Of a stretch of 64,000 nucleotides of DNA, positions 7,849 through 17,269 are shown piece after piece. The notes below the pieces were generated by a model. That model had not been told where the DNA came from. It was given only the letters and a program-made list of their open reading frames with translations, and did not search any database. Both the position numbers and the translations under genes were made by a program. Within the stretch, counting starts at the first letter, position 1. Each line of letters opens with the position of its first letter. The DNA lies in NCBI RefSeq assembly GCF_900105965.1, contig NZ_FNTV01000001.1, forward strand, positions 4,174,023 through 4,238,022, read 5' to 3'. This DNA comes from Arthrobacter alpinus (GTDB lineage: Bacteria; Actinomycetota; Actinomycetes; Actinomycetales; Micrococcaceae).

Positions 7849-9765
7849 ATGAGCGATCTTTCCCTCAATACTGCCTCGCGCAATGACCTGCGCAACGTCG
7901 CCATTGTGGCGCACGTTGACCATGGAAAGACGACCCTGGTCGACGCCATGCTCCAGCAGACGCACGCATTCGCCGCTCACGGTGACGTTACTGAGCGCGT
8001 CATGGACTCCGGTGACCTGGAGCGCGAAAAGGGCATCACCATTCTGGCCAAGAACACGACCGTTGCTTACAACGGCCCCTCGGCCAATGGTCTGGCCATG
8101 ACCATCAACGTCATCGACACCCCCGGCCACGCCGACTTCGGTGGCGAAGTTGAGCGCGGTCTGTCCATGGTTGACGGAGTTGTTCTTCTCGTTGACGCTT
8201 CTGAAGGCCCGCTGCCGCAGACCCGCTTCGTGCTGCGTAAGGCACTGGCTGCAAAGCTCCCCGTAATCCTTTTGGTCAACAAGACCGACCGTCCCGATGC
8301 TCGCATCGACGAGGTTGTTGCTGAGTCCATGGACCTGCTCCTGGGCCTCGCCTCCGACATGGCTGACGAAGTTCCGGACCTGGACCTCGACGCCGTTCTG
8401 AACGTTCCGGTTGTTTACGCATCCGGCAGGCTGGGCCGCGCCTCCACCGTGCAGCCCGAGAACGGTGCCGCACCGGACAACGAAGACCTTGAGCCGCTGT
8501 TCAAGGTCATCATGGACCACATCCCGGCCCCCACCTACAACCCGGAAGGTGTCCTGCAGGCGCACGTCACCAACCTGGATGCTTCACCGTTCCTGGGCCG
8601 TCTGGCTCTGCTGCGTATCTTCAACGGCACCCTGCACAAGGGCCAGACCGTTGCCTGGTGCCGCCAGGATGGCACGGTTAAGTCTGTCAAGATCACCGAA
8701 CTCCTCGCCACCAAGGCATTGACCCGTGTTCCGGCCGAGTCCGCTGGCCCCGGTGAAATCGTTGCTGTTGCAGGTATCGAAGACATCACCATTGGTGAAA
8801 CCCTGACCGACGTTGACAACCCGCAGCCGTTGCCGCTGATCACGGTTGACCCGCCGGCCATCTCCATGACCATTGGTATTAACACGTCCCCGATCGCCGG
8901 CCGCGTCAAGGGCCACAAGGTCACCGCCCGCCAGGTCAAGGATCGCCTTGACAAGGAACTCGTCGGTAACGTTTCCTTGAACGTTCTCCCGACCGAGCGT
9001 CCCGACGCCTGGGAAGTACAGGGCCGTGGCGAATTGGCTCTGTCCATCCTCGTTGAGCAGATGCGTCGTGAAGGCTTCGAACTGACCGTTGGCAAGCCGC
9101 AGGTTGTTACCAAGCTGGTTGACGGCAAGGTTCACGAGCCGATGGAACACATGACCATCGACGTCCCCGAAGAGTACTTGGGTGGCGTAACCCAGCTCCT
9201 GGCAGCTCGCAAGGGCCGTATGACCAACATGGCCAACCACGGTACCGGCTGGTGCCGCATGGAATTCGTCGTTCCTGCCCGTGGCCTGATCGGTTTCCGT
9301 ACCCGCTTCATGACCGACACCCGCGGTGCCGGTATCGCAGCCTCCATCTCTGAAGGCTACGAGCCGTGGGCCGGCCCGATCGAATACCGCACCAACGGTT
9401 CAATCGTGGCTGACCGCTCCGGTGTCGTCACCCCGTTTGCGATGATCAAGCTCCAGGAACGCATGAACTTCTTCGTGCAGCCCACCTCCGAGGTATACGA
9501 GGGCATGATCGTTGGCGAGAACTCACGCGCCGATGACATGGACGTGAACATCACGAAGGAAAAGCAGCTCACCAACATGCGTGCAGCTTCCTCGGACACC
9601 TTCGAGAACATGACGCCGCCGCGCAACCTCACCTTGGAAGAGTCACTTGAATTCGCTCGCGAAGACGAGTGTGTTGAGGTTACCCCTGAGGCAGTTCGTA
9701 TCCGTAAGTTGATCCTCAACGCCGGAGACCGCGCCAAGCAGTACCGCTCACGCGCCAAGAACTAA
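7849..9765 (+). CDS. typA: Ribosome-associated GTPase TypA/BipA
   Basis: A 638-residue translational GTPase. The G motifs are in order near the N-terminus: AHVDHGKTT (G1), EREKGITI (G2), DTPGHADFGG (G3) and NKTDRPDA (G4). The EF-G-like domains follow, and the C-terminal domain contains GRGELALSILVEQMRREGFEL, GLIGFRTRFMTDTRG and VGENSRADDMDVNITKEKQLTN, which identify TypA rather than LepA or EF-G. It acts on ribosomes in assembly and stress adaptation. There is no strong Shine-Dalgarno site before the ATG. A perfect terminator follows at 9776. Confidence 0.97.
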   Translation: MSDLSLNTASRNDLRNVAIVAHVDHGKTTLVDAMLQQTHAFAAHGDVTERVMDSGDLEREKGITILAKNTTVAYNGPSANGLAMTINVIDTPGHADFGGEVERGLSMVDGVVLLVDASEGPLPQTRFVLRKALAAKLPVILLVNKTDRPDARIDEVVAESMDLLLGLASDMADEVPDLDLDAVLNVPVVYASGRLGRASTVQPENGAAPDNEDLEPLFKVIMDHIPAPTYNPEGVLQAHVTNLDASPFLGRLALLRIFNGTLHKGQTVAWCRQDGTVKSVKITELLATKALTRVPAESAGPGEIVAVAGIEDITIGETLTDVDNPQPLPLITVDPPAISMTIGINTSPIAGRVKGHKVTARQVKDRLDKELVGNVSLNVLPTERPDAWEVQGRGELALSILVEQMRREGFELTVGKPQVVTKLVDGKVHEPMEHMTIDVPEEYLGGVTQLLAARKGRMTNMANHGTGWCRMEFVVPARGLIGFRTRFMTDTRGAGIAASISEGYEPWAGPIEYRTNGSIVADRSGVVTPFAMIKLQERMNFFVQPTSEVYEGMIVGENSRADDMDVNITKEKQLTNMRAASSDTFENMTPPRNLTLEESLEFAREDECVEVTPEAVRIRKLILNAGDRAKQYRSRAKN

Positions 9766-9775
9766 TTGGTTCAAC

Positions 9776-9811
9776 AAAAGCCCGCCCCAGCATCTGCTGG
9801 GGCGGGCTTTT
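9776..9811 (+). terminator. Intrinsic terminator of typA
   Basis: The 17-bp perfect stem AAAAGCCCGCCCCAGCA pairs with its complement ending in TTTT. It lies 11 nt after the typA stop and works as a symmetric terminator. Confidence 0.9.
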
Positions 9812-9983
9812 GTGGTTAAGGTCTCATCTCTATAAAGATCTTCCCAGAATGTGGGCTTGTTTACTTGCAGGTAACATATTGCCGATAGGCTCATCGAGTA
9901 TGAGTTGAAACACTACCCGCCCAACAAGGAGCCGGGAAGTATGGGGTTTTTGCTCGCGTCCATATCATAAACAAGGAGGCGGA

Positions 9984-11618
9984 ATGCGTTTCTCACGCAC
10001 TTCCAAAGCATTGGGCCTGGCGGCAGTTGTTGCCCTGTCCCTGTCCGCATGTGGTGGCGGTACCGGTGGCGACACCACTGCAACCGGCGACACAACCAAG
10101 GTCATCACCGCTAACGGCACAGAGCCGGAAAACGGCCTGTTGCCCGCTGACACCAACGAAGTTGGTGGCGGTCGCGTCATGGACCTCATCTTCAGTGGCT
10201 TGGTCAGCTACGACGCAGATGGCAAGCCCGTCAACGAAGTTGCCGATTCCATCGAATCAAGCGATTCCACCAACTACACCATCAAGTTGAAGGCCGGCAA
10301 GACCTTCAGCGATGGCACCCCCGTCACGGCCAAGAGCTTCGTTGACGCGTGGAACTTCGGTGCAGCCGCTAAGAACGCACAGAAAAACTCCTACTTCTTC
10401 GAGTCCATCAAGGGTTACGACAAGGTTTCTGCAGAAGGTTCCACCGAGGCCGCCATGGAGGGCTTGAAGGTTGTCGATGACACCACCTTCACCGTCCAGC
10501 TTTCTCAAGCCGAGTCTGACTTCCCGCTGCGCCTTGGCTACACCGCGTTCTTCCCGCTGCCCGAGTCGGCTTTCGCGGACCCGAAGGCGTTCGGCCAGAA
10601 CCCGGTAGGCAACGGCCCGTATGTCATCGCTGCCGATGGTTGGAAGCACGATGTTTCCATCGCCCTGGTCCCGAATGAGAAGTACGACGGCCCGAGCAAG
10701 GCACAGAACGGTGGCGTGACCTTCACGCTCTACGCTTCCTTCGATGCCGCTTACACCGATGTTCAGTCTGACAACTTGGACGTTTTGGATCAGGTGCCGC
10801 CGAGCAACCTGCAGAACTTCCAGACAGACTTCGAAGGCCGCTTCATCAACCAGGCTTACGCTGGCAACGCCACCATGACGATCCCGAGCTACATGCCCGA
10901 GTTCCAGGGTGAAGCCGGACAGCTGCGTCGCCAGGCAATATCCATGGCCATCGATCGTCAGCAGATCATCGACAAGATCTTCTACGGCAACAAGAAGATC
11001 GCCACCGAATTCACCTCACCGGTCATCGACGGCTATGAAGCCGCCCTCCCCGGTTCCGAGGTTCTCAAGTTCGACGCCACCAAGGCCAAGGAACTCTGGG
11101 CAAAGGCTGACGCCATCAGCCCGTGGCCGGCCGACAAGGTCTTCACCGTCTCCTCGAACATCGATGGTGCCGGCAACAAGGAATACATCACGGCCATGGC
11201 CAACCAGATTGCCACCAACCTGGGCATTAAGGCTGAGCTTAACCCGATCGCCACCTTCAAGCAGATGCGTGAACTGGTCAACTCCAAGAAGCTCACCGGT
11301 GCATCACGCGCCGGTTGGCAGGCTGACTACCCGTCGCTCTACAACTTCCTGGGCCCGCTGTACGGCACCGGTGCAGGTTCCAACGACGGTGACTACTCCA
11401 GCGCTGAATTCGACGCAAAGCTGAAGGCCGGCCTTGCAGCAACCAGCGTTGAAGAAGGCAACAAGCTCTTCAACGAAGCTCAGGAAATCCTCCTCAAGGA
11501 CCTGCCGGTTGTGCCCCTGTGGTACCAGGCAGTTCAGGGTGTATGGAGCAACAACGTCACCAACGTGAAGTTTGGTTGGAACGGCGTGCCGATCTACAGC
11601 GAGATTACCGCTAAGTAA
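9984..11618 (+). CDS. Oligopeptide ABC importer, substrate-binding lipoprotein
   Basis: A 544-residue lipoprotein with the lipobox LSAC at about residue 23, followed by a Gly/Thr-rich linker. The body is an OppA/DppA-type (SBP_bac_5) binding domain, with TIKLKAGKTFSDGTPVTAKSF near residue 95. It heads a four-gene importer with the permeases at 11825 and 12744 and the fused ATPase at 13763. A strong terminator at 11650 separates it from the permeases, which should let the binding protein accumulate above the membrane parts. AAGGAGG at 9973-9979 supports the start. Peptides are the likely substrate; specificity is unknown. Confidence 0.92.
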   Translation: MRFSRTSKALGLAAVVALSLSACGGGTGGDTTATGDTTKVITANGTEPENGLLPADTNEVGGGRVMDLIFSGLVSYDADGKPVNEVADSIESSDSTNYTIKLKAGKTFSDGTPVTAKSFVDAWNFGAAAKNAQKNSYFFESIKGYDKVSAEGSTEAAMEGLKVVDDTTFTVQLSQAESDFPLRLGYTAFFPLPESAFADPKAFGQNPVGNGPYVIAADGWKHDVSIALVPNEKYDGPSKAQNGGVTFTLYASFDAAYTDVQSDNLDVLDQVPPSNLQNFQTDFEGRFINQAYAGNATMTIPSYMPEFQGEAGQLRRQAISMAIDRQQIIDKIFYGNKKIATEFTSPVIDGYEAALPGSEVLKFDATKAKELWAKADAISPWPADKVFTVSSNIDGAGNKEYITAMANQIATNLGIKAELNPIATFKQMRELVNSKKLTGASRAGWQADYPSLYNFLGPLYGTGAGSNDGDYSSAEFDAKLKAGLAATSVEEGNKLFNEAQEILLKDLPVVPLWYQAVQGVWSNNVTNVKFGWNGVPIYSEITAK

Positions 11619-11649
11619 GTAGTTCTTCTTACTGCCGTGGATTTATAGG

Positions 11650-11683
11650 GGGAACCCGGCCAACGAGCCGGGTTCCCTCTTTT
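11650..11683 (+). terminator. Terminator between binding protein and permeases
   Basis: An 11-bp GC-rich perfect stem (GGGAACCCGGC) with a 6-nt loop is followed by a T-rich tail (TCTTTTTT). It sits between the binding-protein gene and the first permease and probably causes partial termination or full separation. Confidence 0.9.
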
Positions 11684-11824
11684 TTCGCGGGTTACACAAG
11701 TTTTTTGCTATATTCCGTACAGACAACTGCGGTGGATCCCGTCAGCTGAATGTACCGACAACTATTGAACAGGTAATTTCATGAACGCATTGCGATCGGG
11801 AGCCTGGCGAAAGGGGACACCACA

Positions 11825-12751
11825 ATGGTGATGTTCGCTTTCCGCCGCTTCCTGCAGCTGATACCCGTATTCTTCGGGGCCACGCTGTTGGTTTACTTTT
11901 TGGTCTTCGCCACCCCTGGAGACCCCATTTCCGCCTTGTCGGGCGGCAAGCCGATGGCCCCCGCCGTCGAAGCCGCGCTCAGGGCCCAGTACAACCTGGA
12001 CCAACCTTTTTGGGTCCAGTACGGTTTGTACCTTAAAAACTTGGTCACCTTGAACCTCGGCCAAACCTTCTCAGGCCAGGAAGTCTCGGCAGTTATTGCC
12101 CGGGCCTACCCTGTAACGGCCCGCCTGGCCATCATGGCCCTGGCCATTGAAGCGATCTTTGGCGTGTTCTTCGGAGTTATTGCCGGCCTGCGCAAGGGCA
12201 AGCTCTTCGACAGCACCGTTTTGGTTGCGTCTTTGGTTGTCATCGCCGTCCCCACCTTCGTTCTAGGCTTCGTGCTGCAGCTGGTCGTTGGCGTTAAGCT
12301 CGGTTGGGCTCGCCCCACCGTCAGCGGTGGTGCGCCGTGGAACGAACTTCTACTGCCCGCCATTGTTCTTGGTTTGGTGTCGCTGGCCTACGTTATTCGA
12401 CTCACCCGTACCTCCATCGCCGAGAACATGAACGCCGATTATGTGCGCACCGCAACGGCTAAAGGCCTGAGTCGGCGCCGCGTAGTTGTCGTGCATATTT
12501 TGCGCAACTCACTGATCCCCGTGATCACCTTCCTCGGCGCCGACCTGGGTGCCCTGATGGGTGGCGCTATTGTCACCGAGGGAATTTTCAACGTTCCCGG
12601 CGTGGGCAACCTGCTGTACAAGGCTATTTTGAAGGGCGAGAGTGCAACCGTTGTTGCCGTCGTCAGCATCTTGGTCATTGTGTTCGTGGTAGCCAACCTC
12701 GTCGTTGACTTGTTGTACGCGTGGCTCGACCCAAGGATTCGTTATGTCTGA
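11825..12751 (+). CDS. Peptide ABC importer permease, DppB/OppB type
   Basis: A 308-residue permease with six predicted membrane segments. The first follows the N-terminal FRRFLQLIPVFFGATLLVYFLV, and the periplasmic loop has QYNLDQPFWVQYGLYLKNL. The ATPase-contact (EAA) region is RLTRTSIAENMNADYVRTATAKGL, followed by RRRVVVVHILRNSLIPVITFLGADLGALMGGAIVTE, all standard for DppB. Its stop overlaps the start of the next permease by 8 nt, so the two are translationally coupled. Confidence 0.95.
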   Translation: MVMFAFRRFLQLIPVFFGATLLVYFLVFATPGDPISALSGGKPMAPAVEAALRAQYNLDQPFWVQYGLYLKNLVTLNLGQTFSGQEVSAVIARAYPVTARLAIMALAIEAIFGVFFGVIAGLRKGKLFDSTVLVASLVVIAVPTFVLGFVLQLVVGVKLGWARPTVSGGAPWNELLLPAIVLGLVSLAYVIRLTRTSIAENMNADYVRTATAKGLSRRRVVVVHILRNSLIPVITFLGADLGALMGGAIVTEGIFNVPGVGNLLYKAILKGESATVVAVVSILVIVFVVANLVVDLLYAWLDPRIRYV

Positions 12752-13757
12752 GAACCTCACACCCAAAAATGACCTGACCAAGCCGGCGACCCCGGCTGCC
12801 CGTCAGGGAAAAGTCTCCACGCGTGTTATCGAGCACTATGTGGCACCCCTGGAAGAAACACCGCTGGCTGCGGTCGACAAGGTCGATGTAACAGCCGCAC
12901 CGTTGAGCCTTTGGGCTGATGCTTGGAAGAACCTGCGCAAGCAGCCGTTGTTCATCATCTCGGCTCTCTTGATTGTCCTTGTTGTTGTTGTGGCAGTCTT
13001 CCCCCAGCTGTTCTCCAGCGTTGCGCCCACCAGCTGCACTCTCGACAACTCAGGCGAGGGAGCACGTTCCGGTCACCCGCTGGGCTTCACGCTGCAGGGC
13101 TGTGACGTTTACGCACGCATGATCTACGGAACTCGCGCATCCTTGATGGTGGGTATCTTCACCACCATTGGCGTTGTTGTCATCGGTGGCATCATGGGTG
13201 CACTCGCTGGATACTACGGTGGCTGGCTCGATGCGATCCTGGCCCGCTTGGGCGATATCTTCTTCGCTCTGCCGCTGATCCTCGGTGCCATCATCATCAT
13301 GCAGCTGCCGGCATTCCGCGACAACCGCAGCGTTTGGACGGTTATCGTGACACTCATTGCCTTTGGCTGGCCGCAGATCGCCCGCATCACCCGTGGTGCC
13401 GTGATTGAAAACCGCAACGCCGACTACGTCACGGCCTCCAAGGCATTGGGCTTGTCCTCGTTCCGCGCTTTGGTAAAGCACGTCATTCCCAACTCCATGG
13501 CTCCGGTTATTGTTGTTGCGAGCATTTCCTTGGGTACGTTCATCGTGGCCGAGGCGACCTTGTCCTTCCTGGGCTTGGGCCTGCCTCAGTCCGTTATGTC
13601 CTGGGGCAATGACATCTCTGCAGCTCAGCCGCAGGTTCGCAACAACCCGGCCGTATTGCTCTGGCCCGCTGTGGCGCTGTCCATCACCGTCTTGAGCTTC
13701 ATCATGCTCGGTGATGCACTCCGTGATGCGCTGGATCCCAAAGCAAGGAAGCGGTAA
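12744..13757 (+). CDS. Peptide ABC importer permease, DppC/OppC type
   Basis: A 337-residue partner permease. It has a longer polar N-terminus of about 60 residues, then the first membrane helix (PLFIISALLIVLVVVVAVFPQLF). HPLGFTLQGCDVYARMIYGTRASL is the typical OppC segment (HxLGTD-xGRDxxSRxxxGxRxSL in the family). The EAA loop is TRGAVIENRNADYVTASKALGLS. The ATG at 12744 lies within the end of the upstream permease gene. The ATPase gene starts 5 nt after the stop. Confidence 0.95.
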   Translation: MSENLTPKNDLTKPATPAARQGKVSTRVIEHYVAPLEETPLAAVDKVDVTAAPLSLWADAWKNLRKQPLFIISALLIVLVVVVAVFPQLFSSVAPTSCTLDNSGEGARSGHPLGFTLQGCDVYARMIYGTRASLMVGIFTTIGVVVIGGIMGALAGYYGGWLDAILARLGDIFFALPLILGAIIIMQLPAFRDNRSVWTVIVTLIAFGWPQIARITRGAVIENRNADYVTASKALGLSSFRALVKHVIPNSMAPVIVVASISLGTFIVAEATLSFLGLGLPQSVMSWGNDISAAQPQVRNNPAVLLWPAVALSITVLSFIMLGDALRDALDPKARKR

Positions 13758-13762
13758 CGGCC

Positions 13763-15484
13763 ATGTCATTTAATGAAAGAAACACCTCCATGAATGCCGC
13801 CGCAAGGGATGCCAATGTTCCGTTGTTGGAAATCCGAGATCTGGCAATCACCTTTGACACCGCCAACGGGCCGGTCAACGCGGTGCGCAATGCGCACCTG
13901 ACCATCATGCCCGGTGAAACGGTTGCCATTGTGGGCGAATCCGGTTCCGGTAAATCCACCACCGCACTGTCAGCGATTGGCCTGCTTCCGTCCAACGGAC
14001 GGGTCAGCGGCGGACAGATCATTTTCGACGGCGAGGACATCACCCACGCCGGCGAAAAGCGCATCATTGAGTTGCGCGGCAACTCAATCGGCATGGTTCC
14101 ACAGGACCCCATGTCCAACCTGAACCCGGTCTGGAAGATCGGTTTCCAGGTCCAGGAAACACTCAAGGCAAATGGCCTGGCCGGTTCGAACTCCAAGGAG
14201 CGCGTTGCGGAGGTGCTGGCGGAAGCAGGTTTGCCCGATGCGGCAGCCCGTGCCAAGCAGTACCCCCACGAGTTCTCCGGCGGTATGCGCCAGCGTGCGT
14301 TGATCGCCATTGGTTTGGCATGCCGTCCCCGCCTGCTGATTGCCGATGAGCCCACGTCTGCACTGGATGTCACCGTCCAGCGCCAGATTCTGGACCACTT
14401 GGACACCATGACGACCGAGCTGGGCACCGCGGTGCTGCTCATTACGCACGATCTTGGCCTCGCAGCCGAGCGTGCCGAAAAGGTTGTTGTTATGTACAAG
14501 GGGCAGGTGGTTGAATCGGGTCCCGCACTGGAGATCCTGCGCAACCCCCAGCACCCGTACACGCAGCGTCTTGTAAACTCGGCGCCGTCGTTGGCTTCTC
14601 GTCGCTTGCAGTCCGCCAAGTCCAAGGAGGCGGCAACGGTTGTCACTGAACCGGCACAGGTTTTGGTGCCGAAACCTGTGGCAGCCGACGCTGGCGATAA
14701 CATCTTGGAAATCAAGAACCTGACAAAGGTCTTCAAGATCCGCGGAGCATTGGGCAAAGCCAATGCCTTCAAGGCAGTGGATAACGTGTCCTTGAACGTT
14801 CCCCGCGGCACCACAACCGCGGTTGTGGGCGAGTCCGGTTCCGGCAAGTCCACGGTGGCGCAGATGGCGTTGAGCCTGTTGGCGCCAACCGAAGGCAACA
14901 TCACGTTCGACGGCGTGGACGTCACCACCCTCAAGGGCCGTGCACTGTTCGATTTCCGCCGCCGCGTGCAGCCGATCTTCCAGGATCCCTATGGTTCCCT
15001 GGATCCGATGTTCAACATCTTCCGCACCATTGAAGAGCCGTTGAAGATCCACAAGATTGGTGATGCCAAATCCCGCGAGAAGAAGGTGCGCGAGTTGTTG
15101 GACCAGGTTTCCATGCCTGCAGCCACCATGCATCGCTACCCGAACGAGCTCTCCGGTGGCCAGCGTCAGCGCATCGCCATTGCGCGGGCACTGGCACTGA
15201 ACCCGGACCTGATCATTTGTGATGAGGCCGTCTCGGCTCTGGACGTCCTGGTTCAGGCTCAGGTTCTGAACCTGCTGGCTGAACTTCAGGAAGACCTGGG
15301 CCTGACGTACTTGTTCATCACGCATGACCTGGCCGTGGTTCGCCAAATTGCGGACACCGTGTGCGTCATGCAGAAGGGCCGTGTTGTCGAGTCGGGCACC
15401 ACCGATGAGATTTTCGCGAACCCCACGCAGGCCTACACCCAGGACCTGCTCAACGCCATCCCGGGCGCCACGCTCCTGGCCTAA
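13763..15484 (+). CDS. Peptide ABC importer, fused double ATPase (DppD-DppF)
   Basis: A 573-residue protein with two complete ABC domains. The first (about residues 20-270) has Walker A GESGSGKST, signature SGGMRQR and Walker [14 protein letters not shown] linker of about 40 residues leads to the second (about 310-560), with GESGSGKST, SGGQRQR and LIICDEAVSALD. The second Walker B region reads CDEAVSALD where most members have ADEPTSALD, as is usual in DppF-type domains. One polypeptide therefore supplies both ATPase sites of the importer. An in-frame ATG at about 13790 is an alternative start. Confidence 0.95.
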   Translation: MSFNERNTSMNAAARDANVPLLEIRDLAITFDTANGPVNAVRNAHLTIMPGETVAIVGESGSGKSTTALSAIGLLPSNGRVSGGQIIFDGEDITHAGEKRIIELRGNSIGMVPQDPMSNLNPVWKIGFQVQETLKANGLAGSNSKERVAEVLAEAGLPDAAARAKQYPHEFSGGMRQRALIAIGLACRPRLLIADEPTSALDVTVQRQILDHLDTMTTELGTAVLLITHDLGLAAERAEKVVVMYKGQVVESGPALEILRNPQHPYTQRLVNSAPSLASRRLQSAKSKEAATVVTEPAQVLVPKPVAADAGDNILEIKNLTKVFKIRGALGKANAFKAVDNVSLNVPRGTTTAVVGESGSGKSTVAQMALSLLAPTEGNITFDGVDVTTLKGRALFDFRRRVQPIFQDPYGSLDPMFNIFRTIEEPLKIHKIGDAKSREKKVRELLDQVSMPAATMHRYPNELSGGQRQRIAIARALALNPDLIICDEAVSALDVLVQAQVLNLLAELQEDLGLTYLFITHDLAVVRQIADTVCVMQKGRVVESGTTDEIFANPTQAYTQDLLNAIPGATLLA

Positions 15485-15513
15485 GGCAATTCCGCAGCGG
15501 CACTAGCACTACC

Positions 15514-15562
15514 AAAGCTGGCGCATCCGAAAGAAACTTTCTTCCGGATGCGCCAGCTTTTT
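15514..15562 (+). terminator. Terminator of the peptide importer operon
   Basis: Arms 15514-15529 and 15545-15560 form a 16-bp perfect stem (AAAGCTGGCGCATCCG), with a small inner AAAG/CTTT stem. It lies 30 nt after the ATPase stop. Confidence 0.85.
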
Positions 15563-15643
15563 GCGATTGTGCCCGTAAGGGGTTAACCGGAGTGCTGCGG
15601 AGGCGGCTGGGGCTCTGCGCTTCGCTGCGGGTAGATTGGAGGC

Positions 15644-16501
15644 ATGGAAACACCTGCTTTGCTGCCCGGCACCGCTCCTGGGGACACGATGCTCTTCGTG
15701 CACGCCCACCCGGATGATGAAACCATCGTCACCGGCGCCACGATGGCGGCCTCGGCGTCGGCTGGAGCCAACGTTGTTCTCGTGACGTGTACGCGCGGCG
15801 AGTTGGGTGAGGTTATCCCTGCCGAACTAGCCCACCTAGAGGTGAAAACTGCAGACGTTGCTGCCAACGATGGAGCGGCACTGGGAGCAGGGCTGGCGTT
15901 TGAACGCGAACGTGAATTGGCCGCTGCCCTGAGCGAATTGGGCGTGGACAGGCACATCTGGCTGGGCCAGGATCTGACGGCACCGTCTGGCGGCCCCGTT
16001 GTCTTCCGCGATTCGGGGATGCAGTGGGGACCCGATGGCCGCGCCATGGCTGCCTCAACAATTCTGCCCGGCTCCTTCTCCCGGGCCGGGCTGCCGGAAA
16101 CCGCCGCCCTGTTGGCCGCAGCCATCCGCGCATTGCGCCCCACCGTGGTAGTTACGTACGCTGCCGACGGCGGCTACGGCCACCCCGATCACGTGTGGAC
16201 CCATCGGCTCACCATGGCCGCTCTGCGCCAGGCGGCCGAACCCCCAGCCATGGACGCTTGGCGTGTGCCGTACCTTTACTCGATCGTCAGCGACCGGCCG
16301 GAACGCCCACTCGAGGCTGGAATGCCGCGGCTGGCCATCGAGGGGGACCTGGCCGCCAAGACAGCCGCCATGCAAGCCCACCGGACTCAAATCACCGTCG
16401 ATGGTGCCCGGTATGCACTCTCAGATGATGTCTGGAAGGACATCTCGGCCGTAGAAGAGTTTGTTGCCCTTGATCTCGATGCTGTTTACGGAACGCCATG
16501 A
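15644..16501 (+). CDS. mshB: Mycothiol biosynthesis deacetylase MshB
   Basis: A 285-residue zinc enzyme of the PIG-L superfamily that deacetylates GlcNAc-inositol in the mycothiol pathway. The metal/catalytic motif HAHPDDE is near residue 20 and the third-ligand motif GGYGHPDHV near residue 175; CTRGELGE and the insertion WGPDGRAMAA are typical of MshB rather than general LmbE proteins. It is followed, with an ATGA overlap, by a small membrane protein, an arrangement also seen in mycobacteria. A GGAGG site and a TAGATT -10-like box both lie just before the ATG. Confidence 0.9.
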   Translation: METPALLPGTAPGDTMLFVHAHPDDETIVTGATMAASASAGANVVLVTCTRGELGEVIPAELAHLEVKTADVAANDGAALGAGLAFERERELAAALSELGVDRHIWLGQDLTAPSGGPVVFRDSGMQWGPDGRAMAASTILPGSFSRAGLPETAALLAAAIRALRPTVVVTYAADGGYGHPDHVWTHRLTMAALRQAAEPPAMDAWRVPYLYSIVSDRPERPLEAGMPRLAIEGDLAAKTAAMQAHRTQITVDGARYALSDDVWKDISAVEEFVALDLDAVYGTP

Positions 16502-16908
16502 CTGCACCCGAACGGAAAACCCGTATGGCATTTCCCACACCGAAACGGTGGGCAGTGCTGGCCGCGGCGATGGGCGCAGGGGTTGGTGCGGGCCTCTTGG
16601 GGACCGCGCTGCACGGGCACGCTTGGTTCCCGGATGGCGCCAACAGTGCCGTTCCCTACGGCTCAGCCCTGGCGCTGCTCCTGCTCGCTGCGGTGAGCAT
16701 GTTTGTGGGTCTGTGGAGTAAAAGTTCCTGGATTGTGGTGTGGTGCGGAGCGGCAGCCTATGCCACGGCCGGACTGTTGTCCATGCAATTGGGCTCTTTT
16801 GGCATGATTTTCGATAACACCCAGGGCAGGGTTTGGCTCTATGGAATCGCCTTCGTTACGCCGCTCGTGGCGTGGCTGGCCTGGGCTGTTCTGCGCGCGC
16901 GCAATTAG
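16498..16908 (+). CDS. Small four-helix membrane protein downstream of mshB
   Basis: A 136-residue hydrophobic protein. Four likely membrane helices lie at about residues 18-40, 50-70, 75-95 and 110-133. It has no recognised motif. It overlaps mshB by 4 nt (ATGA), so it is co-translated with it, and mycobacterial mshB is also followed by a small membrane protein. A link to mycothiol or to the envelope is inference only. Confidence 0.75.
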   Translation: MTAPERKTRMAFPTPKRWAVLAAAMGAGVGAGLLGTALHGHAWFPDGANSAVPYGSALALLLLAAVSMFVGLWSKSSWIVVWCGAAAYATAGLLSMQLGSFGMIFDNTQGRVWLYGIAFVTPLVAWLAWAVLRARN

Positions 16909-16927
16909 CTGGCCAACGCGCTGCAGG

Positions 16928-17158
16928 CTATGGTGCTGCCCGCTCGCGCCGCACTGGAGGCGGGGGAACAGGCTTTGCCAGCTGGACGTCGTCGAACCTT
17001 ATGGTGACCGGACCGGAGCGCGTGGTGATGGTGCAGCCAAGACTGTCGCGGTCCGTGAGATCGCCCAGGGCGTCGGTCAATCCGCCGTCAATCCGGTAGC
17101 GGACAACCATTCGGGTGCCCAAGGGAAGTTCGGCGAGTCGGTCAAGTGCACTATTCAC
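16928..17158 (-). CDS. SH3-like domain protein (Rv0428c N-domain type)
   Basis: A 76-residue protein on the opposite strand to its neighbours, starting at a GTG at 17158 with a GAAGAA site upstream. It consists of one small beta-barrel-like module: GTRMVVRYRIDGGLTDALGD, TITTRSGPVTIRFDDVQLAKPVPPPP. This resembles the SH3-like domain found in front of GNAT acetyltransferase domains in actinobacteria, but no acetyltransferase follows here. The conserved-looking module and its place between mshB and the ferredoxin gene support a real gene. Its function is unknown. Confidence 0.65.
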   Translation of the reverse strand: MNSALDRLAELPLGTRMVVRYRIDGGLTDALGDLTDRDSLGCTITTRSGPVTIRFDDVQLAKPVPPPPVRRERAAP

Positions 17159-17269
17159 TTCTTCATACTAAGTCTCGCCAACGTGCATAGCGTGGCGGCG
17201 GTGGGGGATAATGGGAGCGCCGGTGACGATTCGTGCCGGAATGAGACTTTTGAAGGAAGGTTGGGGTTC

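Noticed and set aside
14084..15346. A 420-residue open frame opposite the double ATPase gene, and similar long frames opposite pepP (43208-44626) and the helicase (48103-49545)
   Set aside because: Low-complexity translations without family motifs, exactly opposite genes with clear motifs; long antisense frames are common at this GC content.
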